NCBI GenBank assembly: GCA_018660835.1
Contig: JABJJN010000011.1
Coordinates: 149,067 to 213,066 of the forward strand
DNA from: Gemmatimonadota bacterium
GTDB lineage: Bacteria > Latescibacterota > UBA2968 > UBA8231
Direction of reading: 5' to 3'
Length of the DNA: 64,000 nt
Shown: positions 10,162-20,462 of the stretch, piece after piece
How positions within the stretch are numbered: the first letter of the stretch is position 1
Layout of the letters: the number at the start of each line of letters is the position of its first letter
Notes under the pieces: model-generated
What the model was told of the DNA's origin: nothing
What the model saw: the letters and a program-made list of their open reading frames with translations, nothing else
Databases searched by the model: none
Program-made: the position numbers and the translations under genes

Positions 10162-10282
10162 TGGGCGCGACGGTGTGAATCACGCTATGGTTGAGGACCC
10201 TGACTCTGTTGGAAAGGAATCTCAACGATAGCTGAACGGTGGCCCCTTACGCAATCGCTATTCCAAAGGAAAGACGACCACT

Positions 10283-11449
10283 TTGCCGGACTTCTTGGAC
10301 ATCGCTCTCCCCCTGCTGCGTCTACCCACGGCGCCTTTTCACGAACACCGTATCGTTGCCGCAATCGACACACTGATCGATGACTGGTCAAGCACCCATA
10401 CACCACTGTCGATCGAGCGCGATACCGCCGGAAATCTGATCATTCGTTATGAGGGTGCCAATAGCGGTGACTGGCTCTATCTCACAGGGCACCTCGACCA
10501 TCCCGGCTTCGGTTTTGTGGAGCACCTTACAAGACAGGACCTGTTGTTTGAACGCCTTGGTGGACTACCCGTTCAGTTCTGTCGCGATGCGCATGTTCAG
10601 ATTCACTCGACGCGTGATCTACATCCGCCGCTCTCGGGGAGAATCACTGCGTATCTCGAGGACACACTGTTCGAAGGCGAACGACGACCTGCCTTTCGCG
10701 TGAGTGTGGATGAGTCGACGACGGCTGTCGGTCATGATTCCTTCGCTGTGTGGGACCTGCCCGAGACTGATACGAAGAAACGAAAGCTTCGAGCCACGGC
10801 GTGTGACGACCTGGCTGGTGTGGCTGTTGGCCTCACTGTACTGGCGAATCTGCTCAAGGAGGGCGCGCGAAGCCGCGTGGCCCTGCTACTCACAAGAGCC
10901 GAGGAAACGGGGTTTGGCGGAATGCTTGACTATGCTGCCAGTGATCAGCTTGATCAGGAGGGTGTTTTTATCAACATCGAGTGTTCCAGTTGCCTTGCCG
11001 GTGCACCGCTTGGCGACGGTCCCGTGATCAGGGTCGGTGATCGGCGCTGGTTGTTTGACCCACAGGTCACGGCGGCTCTCGTGAAAGCGGCAACGGACCC
11101 ATCTCTGGCGCAATTGCCTTATCAACGCCGGCTGATGGATGGCGGCACCTGCGAGGCGACCGTCCTGTCGCGAGCCGGTGTGCGCACCGCGGCAGTTGCA
11201 CTGCCCTTGGCGAACTACCACAATACGGGTCGACGTGGTGTGCGACGTGAGGCCATCAATCTGGATGATGCCGAACATCTCGTTGAACTGCTCACACGCG
11301 TGGCACGAACCGGTGCGACGAACTTGCTGCACTCGGGCGACTCTCTAGGTGAAGAACTGACGAAGAGACACCAACTCCAAGCACCTCGACTACACCAGAC
11401 AGCACCCCAACTTCCAGGATCCGACAGCGAGGCGATACAAGACCAATGA
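10283..11449 (+). CDS. M42/M20-like metallo-aminopeptidase family protein
   Basis: 388 aa from TTG start. Motifs LTGHLDHPGFGF, ATACDDLAGVAVGL, RAEETGFGGM, ANYHNTGRRG match metal ligands of M42/MH-clan peptidases. Confidence 0.8.
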   Translation: MPDFLDIALPLLRLPTAPFHEHRIVAAIDTLIDDWSSTHTPLSIERDTAGNLIIRYEGANSGDWLYLTGHLDHPGFGFVEHLTRQDLLFERLGGLPVQFCRDAHVQIHSTRDLHPPLSGRITAYLEDTLFEGERRPAFRVSVDESTTAVGHDSFAVWDLPETDTKKRKLRATACDDLAGVAVGLTVLANLLKEGARSRVALLLTRAEETGFGGMLDYAASDQLDQEGVFINIECSSCLAGAPLGDGPVIRVGDRRWLFDPQVTAALVKAATDPSLAQLPYQRRLMDGGTCEATVLSRAGVRTAAVALPLANYHNTGRRGVRREAINLDDAEHLVELLTRVARTGATNLLHSGDSLGEELTKRHQLQAPRLHQTAPQLPGSDSEAIQDQ

Positions 11450-12240
11450 CAGCCCCGATTGATAAACCACAGATCGATACAGTTGAGCTCGGCGCCTCAG
11501 GGTTGAATGTCTCCAGACTGTCCTTCGGCACTGGCACCATCGGCGGCGGTGGACGTTCGCAGCAGAGCGACCTGGGGCTAGAAGGTCTCTCCTCTCTGCT
11601 ACTGTATGCCTATGACAGGGGGATCACCTTCTGGGATGGTGCCGATGGCTACGGCACACACGAACACCTGGCCAAGGCACTGGCACAGGTCGAGCGTTCA
11701 ACCGTCACGCTGACGACGAAGACGACGTCTCGAAATCCTGAGGATGTTGCCGCCGATGTCGAGCGCTTCTTGCGCGAACTGAAGACGGACTACATCGACA
11801 TTGTCCTGCTCCATTGCCTGACCTCTTCAGACTGGCCGGAAACAGCTACCGCCGCAATGGAGCAACTCGACCGATGCAAGCAACGAGGTCTCATCCGCGC
11901 TGTTGGTACATCCTGCCACGACCTGGGCGCCCTCACGGCCTCAGCCTCGTCGAGTTGGCCCGATGTGAATCTTGTTAGAATCAACTATGCCGGTGAAGCG
12001 ATGTGTGGCCCGCCAGATAAGGTTCGCGAACTGATCGAACAGATGGTTCTGGATGGCAAAGGCGTCTACGGCATGAAAGTCGTTGGTGGTGGTGGCGATC
12101 TCACCCAAGATCCCGCCCGTGCTATCCAGTATGTAGCCGAGCAAACCGGCGTCCACGCAATGGTTATGGGAATGACGAGTCGCGCCCAAGTCGACGAGAA
12201 TGCCGGCCTCGTGCAGCAGTTTTCTGCTGTGGCCGTTTGA
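11446..12240 (+). CDS. Aldo/keto reductase
   Basis: 264 aa; GASGLNVSRLSFGTGTIGG, FWDGADGYGTHEHLAKAL, YIDIVLLHC are canonical AKR motifs. 4-bp overlap with the preceding gene. Confidence 0.9.
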   Translation: MTAPIDKPQIDTVELGASGLNVSRLSFGTGTIGGGGRSQQSDLGLEGLSSLLLYAYDRGITFWDGADGYGTHEHLAKALAQVERSTVTLTTKTTSRNPEDVAADVERFLRELKTDYIDIVLLHCLTSSDWPETATAAMEQLDRCKQRGLIRAVGTSCHDLGALTASASSSWPDVNLVRINYAGEAMCGPPDKVRELIEQMVLDGKGVYGMKVVGGGGDLTQDPARAIQYVAEQTGVHAMVMGMTSRAQVDENAGLVQQFSAVAV

Positions 12241-12244
12241 CCGG

Positions 12245-13021
12245 CTACACGATGGTCCAACCGCCATCGACGACGAGTGTGTGTCCCGTGATCATACTTG
12301 CTGCATCAGATGCGAGGAAAATGACAGGGCCAGACATCTCCTCCGGCTCAGCAAGGTCTCCGCGCAAGAGATTCTTGGTTCTGATCGCATCGGCAAAGGC
12401 CTGACTTTCCTTCATTCCTGCTTCCGCCAGGGGCGAGCGGGTTACAGTCGGGGCGATGGCGTTGACGCGAATCCCATACTCTGCCCACTCCGCGGCCATG
12501 GTGCGCGTGAGATTGTTGACGCCTCCCTTCGCCCCCGAATACGGTCCGCGCTCTGGCGCACCGACCACACCGGCTTGAGAAGAGACGTTGACGATACATC
12601 CCTTCGTGCCACCTTTGATCATTTTCTTTGCAGCCGCCTGAGAACAGAAAAAGACGTTCTTCAAGTTCGCATCAACGATCAGATCGTATAACTCTTCGTC
12701 ATAGTCGAGGATTTTTCCCAGCTTGTTGTAGCCCGCGTTGTTCACCAGGACGTCTAGTGTGCCGACGTGCTCGTCGACGGCATCAAAAAATGTCTGAATA
12801 GACGTGACATCCGTTACGTCCAGTTCATGGACGAAGCACTCTCCTCCTCCTGCCTCGATTTCGTCGCGGAGGGTCTCTAATTCTGAGACCGTCCGACTGC
12901 CCACCGCGAGGCGAGCACCGGAAGCGACCGCTTCAATAGCCATCGTCCGACCGAGACCTCGCCCAGCACCTGTGACGACGACAATTTTGCCGTCAAGAGA
13001 AAATCGTTCGAGAGCGGGCAC
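12245..13021 (-). CDS. SDR-family NAD(P)-dependent oxidoreductase
   Basis: TGAGRGLG cofactor motif, NNAGYN, catalytic Y/K (PYSGAKGGVNNLTR), C-terminal FLASDAASMITGHTLVVDGGW. Confidence 0.93.
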   Translation of the reverse strand: MPALERFSLDGKIVVVTGAGRGLGRTMAIEAVASGARLAVGSRTVSELETLRDEIEAGGGECFVHELDVTDVTSIQTFFDAVDEHVGTLDVLVNNAGYNKLGKILDYDEELYDLIVDANLKNVFFCSQAAAKKMIKGGTKGCIVNVSSQAGVVGAPERGPYSGAKGGVNNLTRTMAAEWAEYGIRVNAIAPTVTRSPLAEAGMKESQAFADAIRTKNLLRGDLAEPEEMSGPVIFLASDAASMITGHTLVVDGGWTIV

Positions 13022-13083
13022 GGGTAAGATCTCCTGGTAGAATTTGAAAGACTTACATCAGAGGGTTGTGTATGGCGCTGGAC

Positions 13084-14265
13084 TCAGTTGGCCGCCATTT
13101 GGATCGCACCTGCCGGAAACACAGCGGTACGTGCCGTATCGCCATGTATCCTCTGTAATCGCTCTATCAATTCGGACCACGTGCGAAACAACGTCACATG
13201 ATCCCCGTACAACGACTCGCAGTCGAAAACATTAACGGCCGGACTATAGATGAAGGTCCGTCGGGCCTGTGGTCTGGGCTTACCGCGAAGCGCGGTCCCG
13301 GGGCCCAGAACGGAGTGCCAGCCCGCACCCTCAGAGCAGGCACTGGCAATCACGATGGTCGCCTCATCCGTAAAGGGATCATGATCACTGCTATTGAGGG
13401 GTACCATAGCCAGGCCCGCCTGACACAATTCAGTGTCTTTGGGAAAGGCGTTGAATATGCCAATATCGAGAGGCCCTTCAGGGATCGGGGTTGCATAGAG
13501 CTCGCCGCCACGCTCACAACCCTCCCGATACGCCAGTTCAGGATCTCCCGCAACCAGATCGATAATCTCCAGCGACTCATTCAGCAAGGGATTGACGATG
13601 AAGCGCAGCCCCGCCATGCGAGCCACTTCATCCAGATGAGGTCTGAAGGCTTCCCCGTGCACGTAGCGATGGTTCAGTAGGATCGTCTGCTGACCACAGG
13701 CACCCGGTATCAACAGCTTCGCCCCGCCACCGAAGAAACCACCACGAGGGGTAATCATGCCCAACGCGATGCGCAGTTGGCAGCCCATGAAATCACGATT
13801 CACAAAGATGGGCACACCCTGTGACGAGTTGCCGAGGAATTCAAGATTCTCATAGGCATTGTGGTTCACAACGCGATAACGATCCACCACGTCGCCGCCG
13901 ACTTTCTTGACAAAGTCATCGCGCGTCATCGGACGGTGGGCAGCGACGGCGGCAATGATCGTAATCTGGTCATCTGCGATGCCCCCTTCACTCAACTCTT
14001 CGAGCAAATAAGGAAGCAATCGGAAAGCAGGTGTCGGCCGCGAAAGATCGTCTAACAGGATCGCTGCGGATGTTGACTCGGCAGCCAACTGCCCGACGGT
14101 TGGCGATCCAGTTGGCGTAGCGAGTCGCCGCCGGATGCCGTCATCACCAATGTCCTGTCCCCCTCGCATGGAACAGACGTCTACTGTCCAACCTTCTGGA
14201 AACTGGACCGTGTGCGGGCTGCCGTCGCCATACCACGCGCCCCATGGAAGATCTACCGTCTTCAT
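13084..14265 (-). CDS. LarA-like (DUF2088) lactate racemase domain protein
   Basis: 393 aa; LDDLSRPTPAFRLLPYLLEEL and IAAVAAHRPMT are characteristic of nickel-dependent LarA-type racemase N-domains. Confidence 0.8.
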   Translation of the reverse strand: MKTVDLPWGAWYGDGSPHTVQFPEGWTVDVCSMRGGQDIGDDGIRRRLATPTGSPTVGQLAAESTSAAILLDDLSRPTPAFRLLPYLLEELSEGGIADDQITIIAAVAAHRPMTRDDFVKKVGGDVVDRYRVVNHNAYENLEFLGNSSQGVPIFVNRDFMGCQLRIALGMITPRGGFFGGGAKLLIPGACGQQTILLNHRYVHGEAFRPHLDEVARMAGLRFIVNPLLNESLEIIDLVAGDPELAYREGCERGGELYATPIPEGPLDIGIFNAFPKDTELCQAGLAMVPLNSSDHDPFTDEATIVIASACSEGAGWHSVLGPGTALRGKPRPQARRTFIYSPAVNVFDCESLYGDHVTLFRTWSELIERLQRIHGDTARTAVFPAGAIQMAAN

Positions 14266-14277
14266 ACCTGGTTCCTC

Positions 14278-15057
14278 CTAGGGAAGACCAAAACCACGCA
14301 GATTCTTCAGACTAAGTTCCAGCGAGTCAAAGGGATCCTGCTGACAGCGATCCTGCTCTATCAGATACCATTCGATATTCGCCGCCTTGCACGCGTCGAT
14401 GATCGGCAGCCATTCAAGATTTCCTTCACCCACCTCGGCGAACAACTGCTCACTTCCCTTCATCGCCATATCCTTGAAGTGCACGATGTGCATTCGATCC
14501 TTCAGGCGCTGCAGCCAAGTGACGGGATTGCCGCCGCCGTGCTGAATCCAATACGTGTCGACTTCAAAAGAGAAGGTCTCAGGATCAGACTCGTCAGCGA
14601 GGATTTGAAGTCCCGTTTTACCCCCCAAAGACTCCAGTTCGAAGCTGTGATTGTGATAGGAAAACGTCAATCCTGCATCGATTAGGGGACGAGCCGCCTC
14701 CGATGCATCCACGGCGAAGCGATGAAATCCATCCTCGCTGCGGTAGTCTGCAGGCATTCCCCCGATGCCTACATGCCGACAGCCCCACGTCTGATGTTGG
14801 TCAATCACCTTCTGTGGCTCATTTTTGATATCGGGGTATCCGACATGGGTTGCGACGATCTTCAGTTGATGCTCATCGGCAACCGCGCGCAACTCAGCTG
14901 CATCTATGGGTCCGAGCCCGGATGTCTGCACAGTTTCGTAGCCCATCTGGCTGACACGCGCGAAAGTGCTGCGAATGTCCTGTGGTGTCTTGAGGAAATC
15001 CCGCAGGGTGTAGAGCTGAGCGCCAATCACTGATGATGCCATTGTCTGCGTCTCCAA
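14278..15057 (-). CDS. Sugar phosphate isomerase/epimerase (xylose isomerase-like TIM barrel)
   Basis: 259 aa; IGAQLYTLRDFLKTPQDIRSTFARVSQMGYETVQ, SYHNHSFELE, EVDTYWIQHGGGNPVTWLQRLKDR, HFKDM. Confidence 0.9.
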   Translation of the reverse strand: METQTMASSVIGAQLYTLRDFLKTPQDIRSTFARVSQMGYETVQTSGLGPIDAAELRAVADEHQLKIVATHVGYPDIKNEPQKVIDQHQTWGCRHVGIGGMPADYRSEDGFHRFAVDASEAARPLIDAGLTFSYHNHSFELESLGGKTGLQILADESDPETFSFEVDTYWIQHGGGNPVTWLQRLKDRMHIVHFKDMAMKGSEQLFAEVGEGNLEWLPIIDACKAANIEWYLIEQDRCQQDPFDSLELSLKNLRGFGLP

Positions 15058-15135
15058 ATATCCAGTTGCGTGACTTGTTGAGTCGGTTGCCTGATCTGTG
15101 TCGTTAGGGTACGTCTGTCACCGGTCAATGGTCAA

Positions 15136-16401
15136 TCAAGGGCCCGGTCCATCACCTGTAGCACCTGTCTGCCGGACGAATCCCCGCAGCAACAACAGCA
15201 CCGCTGCTGTCGCGATCGCGCCGGATGCAGCCATCCAGCTCACTGCGATCGGTGCTGACCAGGCGGCAGCCATCGCCCCTGCCTGCACCCGGCCAAGTGG
15301 CCCCACACCGATGGCCAGGACCAATGCCCCCATTGCTCGCGATCGCATTTGATCACTCGCTTCCACGAGAATGATCGAGCTCTGCATGATACTGAACGCC
15401 GCTTGTCCAAGGCCCGCCACCCCCAGGGCCAGCAGCGAAAAAGACATCGAGGTGGATAGACTGAAGGCGATCAGCCCCAGGCAGGCTACAATCGACCCCG
15501 CTGAGAAGATTCCAGGGTTGCCGAACTTCCGACGGCTGAGATTCACCACCACCAGACCGACCAGGGATCCTGCGCCGTTGGCAGCACCCAGAAATCCTAG
15601 CCCCATGGGACCTTGCCCGAGTACATCCCTGGCAAAGACTGGCAGCAACGCCTGGAAGGGAAAGGCCCATGCATTCATCACGATGGTGATCAGCAATGTA
15701 CCGAGGATTGCACCGTTGCCACGCACGTAGCGGAGCCCCTCCAGTAGTCGATCCCACGCGGCTGCGAAACCGGGGATTTGCTCCGGGGACTGCGAATCTG
15801 TGTCCAATCTCAACAGTGTAACAAGTGCGAGACCGCTGATGAGGCTTAGTAGCCACAGTGCTCCCCCGGCGCCGAAATGCGCCATCGCCATGCCCGCCAG
15901 CAACGGCCCGGACAAGCGCGTGAAACTCTGCAGTACATTTTCAATCACCATGCCATCCACGACGTGCTCCCGCCCCACTAAATCCGGCAACAAGGCACGT
16001 CGAGTGGGCCAATCGAGGGCCCACGCGGCGCCATTTACCGACGCGACGGCAGCCAGGTGCCAATACGCCAGTTGCTGGGTATGGTAGAGAGTCGCCAGAG
16101 ACAGGGCGCCAAGCAGATTCACAGCCTGCAGGCATTGTACCACGTGACGCCGCCGGAATCGTTCAACCCACATGGGCCCCAGAAAACCTACAATGGGTAC
16201 CGGTGCGTTGCGACAGAAGGCGACGACGGACACCCACCAGGCAGAATCGGTGAGTTCGAGAGCGACCCAGCCCGTTACGAGAGTCTCCATCCACATAGAC
16301 TGCCACCAGAGCCCATCGGCCAACCACAGTCGACGGAAGTCCGGAAGCTTGAGCGGCGCAAGCAGTCGGAAGCTCGTGAGCGGAGATCTCGTTTGCGTCA
16401 T
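15136..16401 (-). CDS. MFS transporter (EntS-like major facilitator)
   Basis: 421 aa, ~12 TM; FRRLWLADGLWWQSMWMETLVTGWVALELT N-terminus typical of EntS/TMEM180-type MFS. Confidence 0.87.
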   Translation of the reverse strand: MTQTRSPLTSFRLLAPLKLPDFRRLWLADGLWWQSMWMETLVTGWVALELTDSAWWVSVVAFCRNAPVPIVGFLGPMWVERFRRRHVVQCLQAVNLLGALSLATLYHTQQLAYWHLAAVASVNGAAWALDWPTRRALLPDLVGREHVVDGMVIENVLQSFTRLSGPLLAGMAMAHFGAGGALWLLSLISGLALVTLLRLDTDSQSPEQIPGFAAAWDRLLEGLRYVRGNGAILGTLLITIVMNAWAFPFQALLPVFARDVLGQGPMGLGFLGAANGAGSLVGLVVVNLSRRKFGNPGIFSAGSIVACLGLIAFSLSTSMSFSLLALGVAGLGQAAFSIMQSSIILVEASDQMRSRAMGALVLAIGVGPLGRVQAGAMAAAWSAPIAVSWMAASGAIATAAVLLLLRGFVRQTGATGDGPGP

Positions 16402-16489
16402 CTGCTAGGGCCCTGGTGCCTGAATCGGCACAGGCGGTATGTTTCTGCAGAGCCCCGTGAACCACACCCCTTTGCCAAGGAGAAGAGTG

Positions 16490-16960
16490 ATGTCGGAAGC
16501 ACTCGCAGAAAAGCGGTTACAAGAATTGGGCATCGAACTACCCACGCCACCGCAGCCGGCCGGTTCCTACACACGATCGGTCCGCAGTGGGAATCAGATT
16601 TTTGTGTCCGGGCAACTGCCCCTGACAGCCGGTGAGATGGTGTTCAGTGGTCCGGTGGGTGAAGGCGGACTGTCCGTTGAGGATGGCGCCGAGGCGGCCC
16701 GGTTGTGTGCGCTCAACGCCCTCAGCATCCTTGCTGCCGATGCCGGCGGTCTGGACAACGTCAGGATTGTACGGATGACTGGCTATGTCGCGACGGCGGG
16801 TGCCTTCGCAGGGCAGGCAGCGGTCATGAATGGCGCATCCGACCTCATGGCTGCCGTTCTCGCAGATGCCGGCGTTCACGCCAGGGTCGCTGTGGGTGTG
16901 CAGCGCCTGCCTCTAGATGCGGCTGTTGAGTTGGAAGTGATTGCCGAGGTCAACGGATAA
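16490..16960 (+). CDS. RidA/YjgF-family protein (YER057c/UK114)
   Basis: MSEALAEKRLQELGIELPTPPQPAGSYTRSVRSGNQIFVSGQLPL; start chosen at internal ATG 16490, preceded by AAGGAGAAG. Confidence 0.9.
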   Translation: MSEALAEKRLQELGIELPTPPQPAGSYTRSVRSGNQIFVSGQLPLTAGEMVFSGPVGEGGLSVEDGAEAARLCALNALSILAADAGGLDNVRIVRMTGYVATAGAFAGQAAVMNGASDLMAAVLADAGVHARVAVGVQRLPLDAAVELEVIAEVNG

Positions 16961-16983
16961 GACAGACGAAGGGCAGATGCCGT

Positions 16984-19005
16984 TCAGGATCCGGGCGAAT
17001 CATCGTCCTGACGCTCGCCGGTTGAGTCAGACTCGGTCGAGGACGAGTCGGTCGCCGTTGAGTCGGTAGAAGGTTGGCCATTGGTGCCCTGCTCAGATTC
17101 AGGAGCCGAGGCACCGATGGTGTCACCATTGCCAGTGTCACTGGTGGCAACATCGCCGCTAGCAGAAACACTGCCGCTCTTCGCCTCTTCATCGAGTTCG
17201 GGATGACGTGGTTCCTTGCCGAGAATGACACGGAGTTGGTCCCCCTCCATGATCTCTTCTTTGAAGAGAATCTTGACGACGTCCTCCAACTGGCTACGAT
17301 TTTCGGACAAAACCACCTTCGCCCGCTCGTAGCTCTCAGCTATGATCCGCGAGACCTCGGAATCAATCTCTCTTGCGATTTCCTCTGAGAAGGGTCGGTC
17401 GTTGGTGCCCATCCCAAGAAACTGATTCTGCCCGCGCTCTTCACGTCGAGCGACCAAGCCAAGGGAATCGCTCATCCCGTATTCCTTGACCATACTCTCG
17501 GCAATTCCCGTCGCCCGCTGTAAGTCATTGGATGCGCCCGTCGAGATCTCCTTGAAAACGATCTCCTCTGCAGCGCGACCACCCAACAGCGCACAGATCG
17601 TGTCCATTAGCTCGTTCCTCGTCATGAGGTAACGATCCTCGGCAGGTGTATTCAACGTATAACCAAGTGCGCCGACGCCTCTGGGGATGATGGAGATCTT
17701 CTCCACGGGATTTGCCTCGTCGAGCAATTCGCCGACAATCGCATGCCCCGCCTCATGATAGGCGACGATCCTGCGCTCCTTCTCGTTGAGCACACGACTC
17801 TTGCGCTCAAGACCGGCGACAGCACGCTCAACGGCTTCGCTGAGCTCGTCCATCGAGATCGCGCTCTTATTGCGTCGCGCCGCGAGCAAGGCCGCTTCGT
17901 TGATGATATTTGCCAGGTCCGCCCCGGCGAAACCCGGTGTTCGTACTGCCAGACGATGCAGGTTGACGTCGTCGCCAAGTTTGGCCTCACGCGCGTGGAT
18001 GCGCAGAATGGCCTCACGCCCCTTTACATCAGGTCGATCCACCGTCACTGTGCGATCAAAGCGCCCGGGACGAAGCAATGCTGGATCGAGGATCTCCGGA
18101 CGATTCGTCGCAGCCATCAAGATGACGCCCGCATTGTTCTCGAAACCATCGAGTTCCGTAAGCAGCTGATTCAGGGTCTGCTCGCGCTCGTCATGGCCGC
18201 CAAAAGAACCGGCACCGCGCGCCTTGCCGAGCGCATCCAGCTCGTCGATAAAAACGATGGCTGGCGCGTGCTTCTTCGCCTGCTCGAAAAGGTCTCGAAC
18301 ACGGGCGGCTCCGACGCCGACAAACATCTCAACAAAATCTGATCCACTGATCGAGAAGAATGGCACCCCTGCCTCACCGGCAACGGCTTTGGCCAACAAG
18401 GTCTTGCCTGTGCCTGGGGATCCGACGAGCAAGACTCCACGCGGAATCTTCCCACCGAGAGCCTGGAAGCGCTCGGGGGTCTTGAGGAATTCGACGACCT
18501 CCTCGAGTTCCTCTTTCGCCTCATCGATGCCCGCAACGTCTTCGAAGGTGATCCCCGTCCCCTTCTCCATATAGACTTTGGCCTTGCTCTTGCCAATCGA
18601 CATCAGGCCGCCGGAGCCGCCACCCATTCGACGTGCCATGAACATCCAAATGGCCACGAAGAAAAGGGCTGGCAGAATCCAACCGAGCAGTGAAGTCAGA
18701 AGCGAGTCACGTTTACCCGTGTATTCGGGTACATGCTCCTGCAGCAACTCGACCAGCCCATCATCGGGCAATCGAGTCACGGAGAAGCTTCGTGTTCCCT
18801 GGCCATCGTCGGTAAAATACTTACCTGAGATGTCGTCGTTGCCGATGTAAGCTTCGGCGATCCGGCCATCCACGACTAAGCTTCGGAACTCGCTGTATTT
18901 GACAGTGTCGACCTGCCCCTCGAAATAGCTCTGCATGACGAGGAGGAGGAGGATGGTGAGGATCGCGTACGCGATAGAGAGCTGGGTTTTGCGGTCGAGT
19001 CGCAT
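16984..19005 (-). CDS. ftsH: ATP-dependent zinc metalloprotease FtsH
   Basis: [26 protein letters not shown]-like region, HEAGH zinc site, two N-terminal TMs; long acidic Ser/Thr-rich C-terminal tail. Confidence 0.97.
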   Translation of the reverse strand: MRLDRKTQLSIAYAILTILLLLVMQSYFEGQVDTVKYSEFRSLVVDGRIAEAYIGNDDISGKYFTDDGQGTRSFSVTRLPDDGLVELLQEHVPEYTGKRDSLLTSLLGWILPALFFVAIWMFMARRMGGGSGGLMSIGKSKAKVYMEKGTGITFEDVAGIDEAKEELEEVVEFLKTPERFQALGGKIPRGVLLVGSPGTGKTLLAKAVAGEAGVPFFSISGSDFVEMFVGVGAARVRDLFEQAKKHAPAIVFIDELDALGKARGAGSFGGHDEREQTLNQLLTELDGFENNAGVILMAATNRPEILDPALLRPGRFDRTVTVDRPDVKGREAILRIHAREAKLGDDVNLHRLAVRTPGFAGADLANIINEAALLAARRNKSAISMDELSEAVERAVAGLERKSRVLNEKERRIVAYHEAGHAIVGELLDEANPVEKISIIPRGVGALGYTLNTPAEDRYLMTRNELMDTICALLGGRAAEEIVFKEISTGASNDLQRATGIAESMVKEYGMSDSLGLVARREERGQNQFLGMGTNDRPFSEEIAREIDSEVSRIIAESYERAKVVLSENRSQLEDVVKILFKEEIMEGDQLRVILGKEPRHPELDEEAKSGSVSASGDVATSDTGNGDTIGASAPESEQGTNGQPSTDSTATDSSSTESDSTGERQDDDSPGS

Positions 19006-19311
19006 GAGATTAAGTCGTCAGGCCTCGAGAGGCGTGGTAGGCAGTCGTCGTCAGGGCTGGGTGAATGGACGCCTCAAGGACTGGCAAGTTGCCAGAGCCG
19101 CCCACATACCTGACAGTTCGTGCGCCAACAGAAACAATACGCGACGTAAACGAACGATCAGAGACGAAAGCGACAGCTCGGCGGCGGACCTGCCCGATCT
19201 GCCCTAAAGGCTTGTACTGAAATCAGTTAGGATAATAGACGGGTGCGAAGATAACCGGCAGGATGTGGCAGGTCAAGGTGCCAAAGACAGATCTTAGCCT
19301 ATGTAAACCAT

Positions 19312-19503
19312 CTAGTTGGGCGTGATGGCGAGCTCGTCCTGACGCGTCGGCACTGAGGGGGAGGATTTGACCGAGACGGCGTCAACCAGATCGGCGATGG
19401 TTGTCGCATCCAGCGATTGGCTGGTCAATAGATAGCCCTGACGCAGGAAGGTCTGAATCAGAGACTGATTCTTGTGTTTGCGGAGATGGAAAGTCGGTTT
19501 CAT
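19312..19503 (-). CDS. Small hypothetical protein (63 aa), uncertain
   Basis: Only plausible minus-strand ORF in the ~610-bp gap between ftsH and the methyltransferase; no recognisable family. Confidence 0.25.
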   Translation of the reverse strand: MKPTFHLRKHKNQSLIQTFLRQGYLLTSQSLDATTIADLVDAVSVKSSPSVPTRQDELAITPN

Positions 19504-19618
19504 ATCTGTCCAGAGGAATTGGCCGGTCCCTGGTCCACTTTACTATCGGCAGTCCCGCGCGGGTCGCCACCTTTTCAGTGATCGAACGCACACTTCGGAG
19601 AAATATTCCTGTAGCGAT

Positions 19619-20395
19619 TCAATTTTCCGGTTTTTCCGCGACGAGGAATCGTTCGCCATCGTCAAATGTCCCCCATCGACTCCAAGGTTGTCCACGCTCG
19701 AGTCGCTGGCGCGAGTTGAAATCAACGATGCGAAAACCCGCCATTTCCAGGTGACGGCGCCACAGGAAAGGCGGCCAGACCTGGAGATAGGGCGCCTCCT
19801 CGATGTCATCATCGATGAAGCGCTCACCGAGTTCATGCTCTCTCAGGGGCAGTCCGAAGACTCGACGCGCGATCAGACGCGCAAACGCTCGCAGGCGCAT
19901 GGGAACGTGGGTGTTGAAAGCGAAGAGTGAGTGAACGCACAATATCAGACGTCCCCCCGGGCGCAGGACGCGGAGGGCTTCCAGCAAGACCCTATCCTTC
20001 CCCCGCCTCCCAGGGACCAACTCGATACCGTTGTAACAGAATAAGACGGAGTCAAAGCTCTCAGCAGGAAAACTCAACTGTGTTGCGTCCCCGACCTCGA
20101 AACTCAACTCTCCACTGACCTGCTGTGCATACTTTGCCTGTTCGCGGGCGGCTGCGATCATCCCATCACTGATATCGATTCCGACCACATTCAACCCCAT
20201 CTCCGCCAGCGGAATCGCAACACGCCCCGCCCCGCAACCCAGATCCAGGACATGAGCAGCTTCCGGCAGGTGTTCTGCCACCAAGGCTTCCTCTGCGGGC
20301 CATAGACCGACCCTGACATAGCGCGTCACGATGCGCGCATCCTCGTAGGACTCGCGAATCATCCGCCGCAGCGTGTCGTAGCGCTCCGTGTCCAT
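19619..20395 (-). CDS. Class I SAM-dependent methyltransferase
   Basis: VLDLGCGAGRVAIPLAEMGLNVVGIDIS motif I, FDSVLFCYNGIELVPG, LEALRVLRPGGRLILCVHS. Confidence 0.92.
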   Translation of the reverse strand: MDTERYDTLRRMIRESYEDARIVTRYVRVGLWPAEEALVAEHLPEAAHVLDLGCGAGRVAIPLAEMGLNVVGIDISDGMIAAAREQAKYAQQVSGELSFEVGDATQLSFPAESFDSVLFCYNGIELVPGRRGKDRVLLEALRVLRPGGRLILCVHSLFAFNTHVPMRLRAFARLIARRVFGLPLREHELGERFIDDDIEEAPYLQVWPPFLWRRHLEMAGFRIVDFNSRQRLERGQPWSRWGTFDDGERFLVAEKPEN

Positions 20396-20462
20396 TTCTA
20401 GAGGTCACTGACAGGCAGGAAGGCACGTCTCTGGCCAGCAGAAGAACTCGGCAATCTGGACC

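Noticed and set aside
12200-12691. 163-aa plus-strand ORF antisense to the SDR gene
   Set aside because: The overlapping minus-strand SDR has complete catalytic motifs; this frame has none.
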